Assembly (NCBI GenBank): GCA_963803495.1
Contig: CAWDMP010000002.1
Span: forward strand, 744,001 to 808,000
Source: Persicitalea sp963803495
Lineage (GTDB): Bacteria; Bacteroidota; Bacteroidia; Cytophagales; Spirosomataceae
DNA: 64,000 nucleotides
Reading direction: 5' to 3'
Part shown: in pieces, positions 8,834 to 16,982 of the stretch
Layout: every line of letters starts with the position of its first letter
How positions within the stretch are numbered: the first letter of the stretch is position 1
Notes under the pieces: generated by a model
Told to the model about the DNA's origin: nothing
Databases searched by the model: none
The model's input: only the letters and a program-made list of their open reading frames with translations
Program-made: the position numbers and the translations under genes

Positions 8834-9574
8834 CTAGGCAAAGTACTCGTCCATCAGACTGGTCTTTTCGCCTGTCTCCAAATCATGATAATCGAACCGC
8901 CGGTAGCAGCAGAACGACCCCATGTCGCGGTCGCCGTTGACGAAGACGGCCCCGATTTGGAAAAGGTGTTTGCAGGGGTAGTCCGTCTTCTCGATCAGGA
9001 CATCCATTTGCTTGTCGATGGCCTCGTAAATCACCTCGGTGGCTTCGTAGATCTCACTCTCGGCGTTCAGGATGCGGTCTTTGCTTTTCAGCAGGATCTG
9101 TTCCAGCGTATTCATCTGGTAGTCGAGGTCGGTCACGTGGCCTTCCTTGATCTCGTCGTTTTGCAGCTTGCCCAGGCCCGCCTTCGCCGCGCCACAGCAA
9201 GACGAGTTGGTACTTTGACCGTAGCGGTTGATCTCCCCGATGGTACCGTCTTTGGTGACGCCGATGTGCGGGGCGTAGAAAATGACGATCGCGCCGTCTT
9301 CGGGCACGTGGTGGGCGAAGGCACCCATGCCCGTGAGTCCGGCGAAGGGGTACCCATCCAGGCCGCCCAGCTTGAAGGGGCCGAGCATATCGTAGGCGCG
9401 GGCCGGGTACTGAATGGTGTTCACGTCATCGCAGCACAGGCTGTCGGCGTGCATGAGTTGGTGGGGTTTGAGGCCCGTTTTTGCTTCGATCACGTCCAGC
9501 AGGCGGTTCACGGCATCGTCGGTGGTCTTGGCGTTGCCGTAGTACTTCTTGACTGTGTTGAGGAAATCGCTCAT
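8834..9574 (-). CDS. LCIB-type (beta-like/theta class) carbonic anhydrase
   Basis: A 246-residue soluble protein of the limiting-CO2-inducible B (LCIB) family, whose members fold like beta-carbonic anhydrases and in algae belong to the CO2-concentrating mechanism. Diagnostic blocks: SLCCDDVN (45-52), GLDGYPFAGLTGMGAFAHH (71-89), YAPHIGV (100-106), INRYGQ (115-120) and SSCCGAA (124-130). By analogy with the family, zinc would be held by one Cys of 47/48, His 88 or 89 and one Cys of 126/127, with Asp 49 or 50 and Arg 117 near the site; which residue of each pair is used is inference. No signal peptide, so cytoplasmic. It is the last gene of a probable operon, 17 bases after the bestrophin gene. 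Interconversion of CO2 and bicarbonate beside an anion channel makes functional coupling likely. Confidence 0.82.
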   Translation of the reverse strand: MSDFLNTVKKYYGNAKTTDDAVNRLLDVIEAKTGLKPHQLMHADSLCCDDVNTIQYPARAYDMLGPFKLGGLDGYPFAGLTGMGAFAHHVPEDGAIVIFYAPHIGVTKDGTIGEINRYGQSTNSSCCGAAKAGLGKLQNDEIKEGHVTDLDYQMNTLEQILLKSKDRILNAESEIYEATEVIYEAIDKQMDVLIEKTDYPCKHLFQIGAVFVNGDRDMGSFCCYRRFDYHDLETGEKTSLMDEYFA

Positions 9575-9591
9575 TGATAGTTTTTTGGGTT

Positions 9592-10578
9592 TTACATTAA
9601 AATATTATTGACCGCGGCAACGCCCGCCGGAATCTGGGTTTCGTCCAGCATTTCGCGCAGGTCGATCTCGATGCCCCGGCTCATTTGGGCCATCGGAATA
9701 TCGTTGGCACCGCCTTCAAAAGGATTTTGGGTAGCTTCGCCTACCTTATCCATCGACGTGAACAGCCAGGTCAGGATCACGCTGAACGGGATATTGAGCC
9801 ACACCAGCATATGATCCAGTTTACCAAATTCGTTGACCAGACCGAAAGGAAGCACAATGGCCAGCAGTCGCACAAAATAAAGGGCGATGCTCGAAAACTG
9901 GCTCGGGTACGGAAAATTCTTGATCCGCTCCGACTTGCCCTGCTGATCGTAAAAATCGGCCAGCCGCGCTTCCAGCGCCACAAACTCGTACTCGCCGAGT
10001 TCACCGGCATCCTTCAAAGCGCGAAGCTGCCTCGATTGCAGGCTGATGAGTTGGGTGGCGCGGTTTTTCTTGCTCAGCACGTATTCCAGTTCCTCGGCCG
10101 ATAGGTATTTACCCAGCTCGTCGGCCAGTTCGGTTTCCCATTCCGGCACAGAATAGAGGTTTTTGTACTTCTTGAAACTGGCCTCCTGCTGGTTTTCCCA
10201 GGCCTGCGGCTTACGCAATTGGTAGCGTAGCGCGGTGAGCCAGGCGAAGTGGCGATAGAACAGTTGCTCACTCGCGTGGTGGTCGTGCTTCACCAGGTCG
10301 CGGGCCATGATGCCCCAGGTACGGCTGCCGTTGGTGATGGCGCCCCAAATCATGCGCGCCTCCCAAAGGCGGTTGTAGGTCTGGGTATTCTTGAAACCCA
10401 CGATAAAGGCGGCAGCCGTCCCGACCAGCGCTACGACTACCCACGGCAGGGCAATCCAGCGCAGGTCGAAAACCTCGTACAAAACGGTGGGGACGGCCGC
10501 CAGAATGGTTAGGATGTAAATGTCCTGGCGCGTCCAGACGAGGAATTCCTTTAAGCTGTATTGTTTGGCGATGTGCAT
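9592..10578 (-). CDS. Bestrophin-family anion (chloride/bicarbonate) channel
   Basis: A 328-residue inner-membrane protein of the bestrophin (formerly UPF0187) family. The N-terminal helices are followed by the hallmark region FKNTQTYNRLWEARMIWGAI and SRTWG, then a long soluble helical part (about 110-220), further membrane helices around 235-280, and a C-terminal block with NPFEGGANDIPM, the conserved acidic/NPF element near the bestrophin pore domain. Bestrophins are pentameric anion channels permeable to chloride and bicarbonate; some bacterial members conduct cations, so selectivity is not certain. Spacing of 17 bases to the carbonic anhydrase gene downstream and 30 bases from the NTF2-like gene upstream suggests one transcript. 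Confidence 0.88.
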   Translation of the reverse strand: MHIAKQYSLKEFLVWTRQDIYILTILAAVPTVLYEVFDLRWIALPWVVVALVGTAAAFIVGFKNTQTYNRLWEARMIWGAITNGSRTWGIMARDLVKHDHHASEQLFYRHFAWLTALRYQLRKPQAWENQQEASFKKYKNLYSVPEWETELADELGKYLSAEELEYVLSKKNRATQLISLQSRQLRALKDAGELGEYEFVALEARLADFYDQQGKSERIKNFPYPSQFSSIALYFVRLLAIVLPFGLVNEFGKLDHMLVWLNIPFSVILTWLFTSMDKVGEATQNPFEGGANDIPMAQMSRGIEIDLREMLDETQIPAGVAAVNNILM

Positions 10579-10608
10579 GTAGGGATGTTTGCGAGTGGAA
10601 GGCCAGTA

Positions 10609-11025
10609 CTAGTTGACTTGCCCAATATCCAGGCGGTCGAACTTGCCGTTGCTGTCGGGATGAAACTTGAAGTAGGTCTTGAAATCGCCCCAGCTTTCGG
10701 TATGGAAGTTGCCAGTGAGGTCCTGGCCGTCGTTCTCCACTTTTTCCAGGCTCGTAAACCTTTCGTGGCCGCAGGCCTCTTTCACAAACTTATGGAAATC
10801 GCGCGGCTTGCCGTCGTCGAGGAGCTTGGCGTCGGCGGTAAACATGGAAAGAAATGTCTTGGAATCGCCCGCCTGCCAGGCTTCGAAGGCGGCTTTTACG
10901 GTGTGGTTGGTCAGTTGGTCGGTGTTCATATTATTATTGGTTTTAATATTGGTATTGGTTTCATTAGTTTGTCCGCAAGCCAAAAGGCTCAGCAACATCA
11001 GGGGTAGTAAGTAGCCTAATGTCAT
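10609..11025 (-). CDS. NTF2/SnoaL-like lipoprotein
   Basis: A 138-residue protein with a short lipoprotein signal (lipobox LLAC, Cys about residue 17), an Asn/Thr-rich linker and then a cone-shaped NTF2/SnoaL-like domain (AAFEAWQAGDSKTFLSMF, GDFKTYFKFHP). This fold is used by many small-molecule isomerases and binding proteins; no function can be assigned. The open frame extends far upstream (to 11265), but that part is antisense-like sequence over the DoxX gene. The start at 11025 overlaps the DoxX stop (ATGA), showing translational coupling. If the linker Met (MNTDQL) is the real start the protein would be cytoplasmic; I prefer the lipoprotein form because of the coupling. Confidence 0.7.
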   Translation of the reverse strand: MTLGYLLPLMLLSLLACGQTNETNTNIKTNNNMNTDQLTNHTVKAAFEAWQAGDSKTFLSMFTADAKLLDDGKPRDFHKFVKEACGHERFTSLEKVENDGQDLTGNFHTESWGDFKTYFKFHPDSNGKFDRLDIGQVN

Positions 11026-11378
11026 TGCCACACCTCTTTGAAAGGATACTGCAAGTACAAAATAATCAGATTGAGAAGCAAAAACGGTACTTCGATGGCC
11101 ATGCCTTTCAGGTCGCGGTCCTGGGCGTGAAAGCAAATGATGAGCAGGATACCCGCCGCCATGATGAAGTTGCCCCAAAGAAACGTCTTGGGGTGCAGCA
11201 GCAGCAGGGCGCCCAGGATGGTGATCGCGCCGTTGACCATCAGGGCCGTGCGGCTGAAATTCCACTTGCCGAACATCTCCATCATTTCGGCTTTGCCCGA
11301 AGACATGGCGTACCCTTGCTTGACGCCCATGAATACGGCAATCAGGATAAGTACCGTAGCGATAATTTTTACAAACAT
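11022..11378 (-). CDS. DoxX-like small membrane protein
   Basis: A 118-residue inner-membrane protein with four hydrophobic helices, matching the DoxX-like family: N-terminal single helix, then KWNFSRTALMVNGAITILGA, a middle helix, and a C-terminal helix ending near LNLIILYLQ. DoxX-like proteins are often tied to redox or quinone-related functions, but no defined activity is established for this group. It begins 13 bases after the alpha/beta hydrolase stop and overlaps the next gene by four bases, so it is internal to the operon. Confidence 0.75.
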   Translation of the reverse strand: MFVKIIATVLILIAVFMGVKQGYAMSSGKAEMMEMFGKWNFSRTALMVNGAITILGALLLLHPKTFLWGNFIMAAGILLIICFHAQDRDLKGMAIEVPFLLLNLIILYLQYPFKEVWQ

Positions 11379-11391
11379 AACAAAAGAGGTT

Positions 11392-12345
11392 TTAGAGGGT
11401 GAAGGCTCTTTTCAAAGCCGCGTTGCGGGCCACCACAAAGTCCTTGGCCACCAGCGAATCGGGTACCAGTGCATCGAAGACGTGTACCATGCCGGGGTAG
11501 ATGTGCAGTTCGGTGATCACGCCCGAAGCTGCCAACTTTTGGGCGTACTCGATGCCTTCGTCGCGCAGCACGTCCATGGTACCCACGGCGATGAATGCCG
11601 GGGGCAAATTCGATAGATCGTCGACCAACGCGGGTACGGCCAGCGGCGGGATGTTGTCCTGCACGCTGCTGAGGTAGCAGGCAAAACCGTACATATTCGC
11701 ATCGCGGTCCCACACGCCCAGGTCGGTAATTTCTTTGCTGGAATCGGTGATACCCCTGTGGTCCAGCATGGGGTAGGTAAGCGATTGATGGACGAGCTTC
11801 GGTCCGCCCTTCTCTCGGGCCAGCAGGGCGCAGGAGGTAGAAAGCAGCCCGCCCGCACTGCCACCGCCTACGGCTATACGTGCCGGGTCGATGTGGAACG
11901 ACGCAGCGTTTTCGGCCACATGTACCAGTCCTTCGTAGCAGTCCTTAATGGGCGCAGGATAAGGATTCTCGGGTGCGAGGCGATAGGCCACAGACGTGAT
12001 GACACAACCTACTTCCAGCGCCATCGCGTAAAGCATCGAATCGTCCTGCTCGGGCAGTCCGCTCATGGTACCGCCACCGTGTATCCAGTACAGGCCCGGC
12101 ATAAGCTCGTCGAGTTTTTGGGGCGTGAACACCCGCAGCTGAATGTCGGTCCCTTCGGAATTGGTGAAGTGGCGGTTTTCCACTTTCAGTTCATCGGTCG
12201 ACTGCACCGCTGCTTGCTCGGCCTCTTTCTTGATCATTGCCCGGAAAATGTCTTTCATTTCCATGCCCTCGGGCGGCGCGGGCTGGTTTTTCATGGCTTC
12301 CAAAACGGGAACCAGTTCGGGAGCCAGTTCATATTTGTACTTCAT
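11392..12345 (-). CDS. Alpha/beta hydrolase fold-3 (HSL-type esterase)
   Basis: A 317-residue cytoplasmic carboxylesterase of the hormone-sensitive-lipase-like family. Seen: oxyanion-hole motif HGGG (IHGGGTMSG), nucleophile elbow GGGSAGG, an Asp region at GTMDVLRDEG and the C-terminal His at GMVHVFDA, completing the Ser-Asp-His triad. The substrate is likely a short acyl ester. Start chosen at MKYKYEL (12345); the frame extends 25 codons upstream, but these are not conserved-looking. It is the first gene of the probable operon ending with the carbonic anhydrase; DoxX follows after 13 bases, and the AraC-type regulator lies 135 bases upstream on the same strand. Confidence 0.85.
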   Translation of the reverse strand: MKYKYELAPELVPVLEAMKNQPAPPEGMEMKDIFRAMIKKEAEQAAVQSTDELKVENRHFTNSEGTDIQLRVFTPQKLDELMPGLYWIHGGGTMSGLPEQDDSMLYAMALEVGCVITSVAYRLAPENPYPAPIKDCYEGLVHVAENAASFHIDPARIAVGGGSAGGLLSTSCALLAREKGGPKLVHQSLTYPMLDHRGITDSSKEITDLGVWDRDANMYGFACYLSSVQDNIPPLAVPALVDDLSNLPPAFIAVGTMDVLRDEGIEYAQKLAASGVITELHIYPGMVHVFDALVPDSLVAKDFVVARNAALKRAFTL

Positions 12346-12480
12346 AGAATAGGTAGGAATGAGTGATTGGTTGCAGTTTAGTTTGTCAAGAAATGTACTG
12401 CTGCAAAGGTGGGCCAGCACAAGTAGTCGGTCCTTGCGGGCGATGGAGGAATCGTTGTAAATAGTGGTAGGTCGGTACCA

Positions 12481-13398
12481 TCACCCGTGCCGTTCCCGGT
12501 AGTCGGTGGGCGTCAGGCCGGTTTGCTTTTTGAAGAAATTGCTAAAATGGGCCGTGTCCCAGTAGCCAAGCTGCAGGCCGATTTCCTTGACCGACATCGA
12601 GGAGTGAATCAGCAGGGCCGTGGCCAGAGAAATAGCCTTGTCGGTGATCCAGGCACCGACAGACTTCCCGGTTTTGCCCTTCACGACCGAGCTGAAATAG
12701 CCGGGATTCAGGTGCAGCGCGGCCGCGAAATCGGCGGGTCGGAATCGCACTTGCTCCGTTCCTTCGGCCAGGTGCAGGAAATGCGCTTCCAGACTTTCCC
12801 GAAAACTTTGGACGATCAGCGAAGCGCGATCCGTTTCCTGAACCGGCAGGTAGTCCACCCAAAACTGCTCCTTGATTTTCAGCAGGATCACCACAAACAA
12901 GTTGCCGATGATCCTGAACCGATAGTCGGAAGTACCCTGATACGCCGCCAGAATTTGCTGGTACAGCTGCTCGAATTCCGCGAACTTCGCTTCGCTCAGG
13001 GTTTGCGGCGACACGATTTCGGCCAGCAGGAAAGTAAATTCTTCGAATACCTCCTTGTGTACATTCTGCCGAAGAAACTTCTCGCTGAACGTCACCAGGT
13101 AGGCTTCCTCCAATTCATAAAATTCAAAGGATTTTAAAGGCCCCGGATTGGTGAAATAAATCGTCCGCGACGTGTACTCAAACTTATGCTCGTTGCTGGT
13201 GTAGTTTCCCGCGCCACTTTTTACAAAAACAAACGAGTAGTAGTTGGCGCGGAAAACGGGCGACTTGTAGGGAATGCTTTTGTGGAGCGACAGCAGATTG
13301 TTCATCGAGAACTCGGCATTTTGCTCCACCGGCACGCCCAAAGCTTCGTAGAGATCGGCGACTTGGTCGTAATAGGGTATTTTGCTTTGGGTAGGCAC
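12481..13398 (-). CDS. AraC family transcriptional regulator
   Basis: A 305-residue regulator: N-terminal cupin-like sensing domain (about 1-150) and a C-terminal AraC DNA-binding domain with two helix-turn-helix units (about 205-300), including FAAALHLNPGYFSSVVK, VKEIGLQLGYWDTAHFSNFF and the final KQTGLTPTDYRERH. Bacteroidota regulators of this form commonly control a neighbouring hydrolase/oxidoreductase operon, so its target is probably the hydrolase-DoxX-bestrophin-carbonic anhydrase genes just downstream; that is inference. Four bases separate its start from the RidA gene stop at 13402, so it may be transcribed with RidA. Confidence 0.9.
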   Translation of the reverse strand: MPTQSKIPYYDQVADLYEALGVPVEQNAEFSMNNLLSLHKSIPYKSPVFRANYYSFVFVKSGAGNYTSNEHKFEYTSRTIYFTNPGPLKSFEFYELEEAYLVTFSEKFLRQNVHKEVFEEFTFLLAEIVSPQTLSEAKFAEFEQLYQQILAAYQGTSDYRFRIIGNLFVVILLKIKEQFWVDYLPVQETDRASLIVQSFRESLEAHFLHLAEGTEQVRFRPADFAAALHLNPGYFSSVVKGKTGKSVGAWITDKAISLATALLIHSSMSVKEIGLQLGYWDTAHFSNFFKKQTGLTPTDYRERHG

Positions 13399-13401
13399 GG
13401 G

Positions 13402-13854
13402 CTAAATGTAGGCAATGCAGTCGATTTCGACCCAGGAATCGCCGGGTACGCCTCCGTACACCGCTACGGTGGTGCGGCAGGGCGGGGTGTTGCCAAAGCG
13501 GCCCTTGTAGGCTTCGTTCATGGCTTTGTAGTCGGCTAAGTCGTGCAGAAACACGCTTACTTTAAGTACCTTATCCATCGAGGAACCGGCTTTGATGAGG
13601 TCTTTTTCCAACTCATCCAACACGTGCTTGGTGTGGGAAGTGATGTCGCCTTCGAAGTGTGCGCCCTTGCCCGACATAAAAATCATATTGTTGAACTTGG
13701 TGTACACCGAGTAAAGCGGCTTGTCTTGCTCCATAATGACTTCGCCTACTTCTTTCTGAGGGCTTGGAGCCGCTGCTTTCGCCGCTGCGCCTAGTCCGAT
13801 GGCTCCGGCTACCGAAGCGAATAAGGTCTTGAGGGTCGATCTGCGTTGTTTCAT
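13402..13854 (-). CDS. RidA family protein with Tat-type export signal
   Basis: A 150-residue RidA/YjgF protein of standard fold: YTKFNNMIFMSGKGAHFEGDI, the helix ending in LEKDLIKAGSSMDKVLKVSVFLHDL, and the C-terminal PPCRTTVAV with the conserved Arg that contacts the carboxylate of imine substrates. RidA proteins hydrolyse 2-aminoacrylate-type intermediates released by PLP enzymes. Unusually it starts with a twin-arginine signal (QRRSTLK, then the hydrophobic SVAGAIGLGAAAKA), so it should act in the periplasm. A Tat-type signal also heads the PLP enzyme at 16983-18200 in this cluster, suggesting the two share a pathway. Confidence 0.85.
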   Translation of the reverse strand: MKQRRSTLKTLFASVAGAIGLGAAAKAAAPSPQKEVGEVIMEQDKPLYSVYTKFNNMIFMSGKGAHFEGDITSHTKHVLDELEKDLIKAGSSMDKVLKVSVFLHDLADYKAMNEAYKGRFGNTPPCRTTVAVYGGVPGDSWVEIDCIAYI

Positions 13855-13919
13855 GGTTGTTGATTTGATTGTGCGTTAATTTGAATTTTGAAATACTTTA
13901 CGATCAGCTCAGCGAAAAA

Positions 13920-15659
13920 TCACTGCGCCAGTTTCCGCCGTACCGCCGCTACTTCGGCCTCGCTGACGGCGTCGGCATCGTTGCCGAAACTAGTCCTTAC
14001 GTAGCTTAGGATGTCCGCCAATTTATCGTCCTCCAGGAAGCCGTGCTGCGGCATGACGCCGTTGTACATTTGGCCTTTGACTTCGATGGGGCCTTCCAGG
14101 CCTTTGAGTACCAGCCCGATGAGCCGCGACTTGTCGCCCGTGACCCACTCGGAGCCATCGAGCGGCGGAAAGCGCTGCGAATCGCCGCGTCCGTCGCGCT
14201 GGTGGCAGCCCGCACAGTATATTTGGTAGGTTTGGGCTGCCGCCACGACTTTGCCCCGGTTCAGGTTGTCTTCCTGCTCGTCGGGCGTGCGGATGTGGGC
14301 CATCGCCTTGCGTTTTTCCATCGCGGCCAGCGCGGATTTGGGAAATTTACGCTTTTTGCCGGTATAGCTTACTTTCCAGATTTTTCCCTTTTCGGTGTCG
14401 GCAAAGTACATGGCCCCGTCCGGTCCCATCGCGATGCCCATCGGGCGGTGGTCGGCGTCGTTGGGTCCGGGAATGATTTCTTTGCCCGCGAAGCCATCGG
14501 CAAATACTTCGTAGTCGCCTGAAGGTTTGCCATTTCTGAAAGGCACAAAACCGATGAAGTAGCTCGACTGCGGATAAGGCCCCCGGTTGGTGGAGCCGTG
14601 GAAGGCGATGAACGCGCCATTGCGGTAGCGCTCGGGAAACTGATTCCCCCGATAGAAGTGCAAGTCGTTGGGCGCCCAGTGGCCGGGAAAACCGATGAGC
14701 GTCTCGTCGCATTTGTCACAGCGCCCTACTTTGGTACCGTCGCCGCCGTACTCGGGGTTGAGTACCTTCTTGCCCTGCATTTGGTCGTAATAGCAGTAGG
14801 GCCAGCCGCCGTCGAAGCCTTCTTTTACCTTGAAAAACTCTTCGGAAGGCAGCAGCGCGCTTTGCCAGGGGGAGTATAGTTGCGGCCAAAGTCGCAGCAG
14901 GTCGTCGCGGCCGTGGTGTACGGCGTAGAGGTTGTCGTCGGTGGGGTTCCATTCCATGCCCACCACACTGCGTAGTCCGGTCGCGAAGCGGGTACCGTCT
15001 TTCTGGGTTTGGCCGAGTTTGTTGGCGTCGAATTTCCAGATCCCACCGTGGTCTTCGAGCAGCGGACAGGGGTCCATGCCGGGCGAGCCGGGAATGCGGT
15101 TGTCGACCTGGCAGCAGTTGGAATGCGCACCAAAGGGTACGTACATATTGCCCCGGCCATCGAAGGCCAGCGGCTTGGCGATGTGCTCGCTTATGCCGTG
15201 GGCATGGTCGTCGGTCAGGATGATTTCGGCCTCGCCTTCGGGCACCAGTTGGCCGGGCGTCAGCTTGTAACGGTACACGACCAGCTCCGTGCTAAAATAA
15301 AGGTACCCGTTGTAAATTCGCGCCGCCGTACCGTAGTTCCGCTCGCGCACCTCGCCACCGAAGGTCGCGATGACATCGGCCCGCCCGTCGCCATCGGTAT
15401 CACGCAGGGCGGTGACGGAAGTACCCGCGTCGCCCCGGCGGGCTTTGACGTAGATGTCGCCGTTATCCGCGACGGCCAAATGCCGCGCCCGGCCTTCCAG
15501 GCTTTCCACCACCACGATAGCCTCAAATCCTTCGGGTAGGAAGAGACCGCCGTTTTCAGCCTCCTGAGGTTGGACAAAACCAACCGCCAGCAGCAGCAGG
15601 AAAAAGGCCAGTACTTTTTGGGACGGGACAGGCATAAGGGGTCTATTCATCAGAGGCAC
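13920..15659 (-). CDS. PQQ-type sugar dehydrogenase/sorbosone dehydrogenase-like protein fused to cytochrome c
   Basis: A 579-residue exported protein: an N-terminal hydrophobic signal (VLAFFLLLLAVGFVQPQ), a six-bladed beta-propeller of the GDSH/L-sorbosone dehydrogenase type (residues about 35-440; blade motifs such as GLRSVVGMEWNP, NDLHFYRG, RPMGIAMGPDGAMYFAD), and a C-terminal class I cytochrome c domain with haem motif CAGCH at about 482 and a Met ligand candidate in NGVMPQHG. It probably oxidises a sugar or aldehyde in the periplasm and passes electrons to the respiratory chain; PQQ use is assumed from the family. It sits between RidA and the amidohydrolase, 65 and 54 bases away. Confidence 0.85.
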   Translation of the reverse strand: MPLMNRPLMPVPSQKVLAFFLLLLAVGFVQPQEAENGGLFLPEGFEAIVVVESLEGRARHLAVADNGDIYVKARRGDAGTSVTALRDTDGDGRADVIATFGGEVRERNYGTAARIYNGYLYFSTELVVYRYKLTPGQLVPEGEAEIILTDDHAHGISEHIAKPLAFDGRGNMYVPFGAHSNCCQVDNRIPGSPGMDPCPLLEDHGGIWKFDANKLGQTQKDGTRFATGLRSVVGMEWNPTDDNLYAVHHGRDDLLRLWPQLYSPWQSALLPSEEFFKVKEGFDGGWPYCYYDQMQGKKVLNPEYGGDGTKVGRCDKCDETLIGFPGHWAPNDLHFYRGNQFPERYRNGAFIAFHGSTNRGPYPQSSYFIGFVPFRNGKPSGDYEVFADGFAGKEIIPGPNDADHRPMGIAMGPDGAMYFADTEKGKIWKVSYTGKKRKFPKSALAAMEKRKAMAHIRTPDEQEDNLNRGKVVAAAQTYQIYCAGCHQRDGRGDSQRFPPLDGSEWVTGDKSRLIGLVLKGLEGPIEVKGQMYNGVMPQHGFLEDDKLADILSYVRTSFGNDADAVSEAEVAAVRRKLAQ

Positions 15660-15713
15660 AAGTACTCATTTTTTAAGCAAAAATCCGACGGCCGATAGCT
15701 GACCGCCCGAACA

Positions 15714-16958
15714 CTACCTCGCGTACACCGGGTCGGCGATTCCGTTCAGGTCATACATGATTCTGCCGCCTTTGATCGTCATTTCGCATTCGAGTTTTTC
15801 TTTGCCGGTCATTTTGTAGCCGGTTTTGTCGTAGAAACCGAAGTTTCCCTTTCGCATCGTGAAAACGGCCACATCGGCGATGGCGCCCTCGGTCAAGTGG
15901 CCCAGCGTTTCGCGCCCGATTACCTTGGCGGGTCGCCAGGTACTGGCCTCGATGACCTCCGGCAGCGGAACGCCCATCGTGTAAAATTTGGTCATGACGC
16001 TCAGCATATCTTTCATCGAGGTATTCATGCTGCCCGTGTGCAGGTCGGTACTGATGGTGGTGGGGTAAAAACCCGCCTTCACCGCCGGAATCGCCTGAGA
16101 GTAGTTGAAACTCGCGCCCCCGTACCCGACGTCGAAGACGATGCCGCGCGCGCGGGCTTCCAGGACGTGCGGTTTGACCTTCCCGGCCTGTTCGTCTACG
16201 ATCGTCTCGCGGACGTTGCCGTCGAGCAGCGTGTAGGCGTGGGTGTAAATATCGCCGGGACGCAGGTGGTCCATGAATAGTTCTTTGAGGGGCAAAGGCG
16301 GATTACTGCCGCCAAAATCGACCATGACGGGTAGTCCGGCCAACCTACCGGCGGCCACCGCGCGGTCCACGGGTTTCCAGTCGGCCCCGTTGAAGTGCGC
16401 GACTTTGAAGCCTACGATGTCTTCCTTGTTATTCTTCGCCACGGCTGCCGCCTTCTGGGCATCCATCGCGCTGGTATCCTGCTCGGCCTGCCCTCCCTTC
16501 ATGCCTGCGCTCACGATGTTGAGGAAAGAAAGTACCCTGGTTTTGGAGCGGTCGATGACGTTTTGTTTGAACAGCGCAAAGGACTCCGCCCCCGCCCCAC
16601 CGGCGTCGGCGATGGTCGTCACGCCCACCCGGAACGTGAAGCCGTCGGGCGGTAGGGCCGACAGGCCATCGCTCAGGTAGCTGTCGGGTGAAGTACCGTA
16701 GAAAACGTGGCCGTGGAGGTCGATCAGGCCCGGCGTGACGTACATTCCCCTGGCATCGACGACCTGCCGGGCTTCTTTGGGATCGATGTTTTTGGCAATC
16801 TTTTTGATTTTCCCATCGGCGATGCCCACATCCACGATTTCGTTGCGGTTGTTTTTGGGGTCGATCACCCGCCCGCCTTTGATAAGGATGGAGTAGGTTT
16901 GGGCGAAAGACAGCGTCGAACCGAGCGTCAGAAATAGTAGTAGTATTGTTTTTTTCAT
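15714..16958 (-). CDS. Exported amidohydrolase/deacetylase (EF_0837-like)
   Basis: A 414-residue metal-dependent hydrolase of the amidohydrolase superfamily with a Sec signal peptide (cleavage after SFAQ, about 20). The N-terminal beta part holds the ILIKGGRVIDPKN start, then the metal motif DLHGHV (HxH), and later DFGG, TH and STDLHTGS, where the last Asp completes the metal site. It resembles the EF_0837/AHA_3915 deacetylase group, which is typically found beside a SelA-like PLP enzyme, exactly as here (25-base gap to 16983-18200). Likely role: removing an acyl group from an amino sugar or amino acid before the PLP enzyme acts. Periplasmic location is the uncommon feature. Confidence 0.85.
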   Translation of the reverse strand: MKKTILLLFLTLGSTLSFAQTYSILIKGGRVIDPKNNRNEIVDVGIADGKIKKIAKNIDPKEARQVVDARGMYVTPGLIDLHGHVFYGTSPDSYLSDGLSALPPDGFTFRVGVTTIADAGGAGAESFALFKQNVIDRSKTRVLSFLNIVSAGMKGGQAEQDTSAMDAQKAAAVAKNNKEDIVGFKVAHFNGADWKPVDRAVAAGRLAGLPVMVDFGGSNPPLPLKELFMDHLRPGDIYTHAYTLLDGNVRETIVDEQAGKVKPHVLEARARGIVFDVGYGGASFNYSQAIPAVKAGFYPTTISTDLHTGSMNTSMKDMLSVMTKFYTMGVPLPEVIEASTWRPAKVIGRETLGHLTEGAIADVAVFTMRKGNFGFYDKTGYKMTGKEKLECEMTIKGGRIMYDLNGIADPVYAR

Positions 16959-16982
16959 CGGGAGAATGTTGAGACCTGAAAT

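Noticed and set aside
11026..11265. 80-residue extension of the NTF2-like gene
   Set aside because: It lies over the DoxX-like gene and has arbitrary composition; the ATGA coupling at 11022-11025 gives the start.
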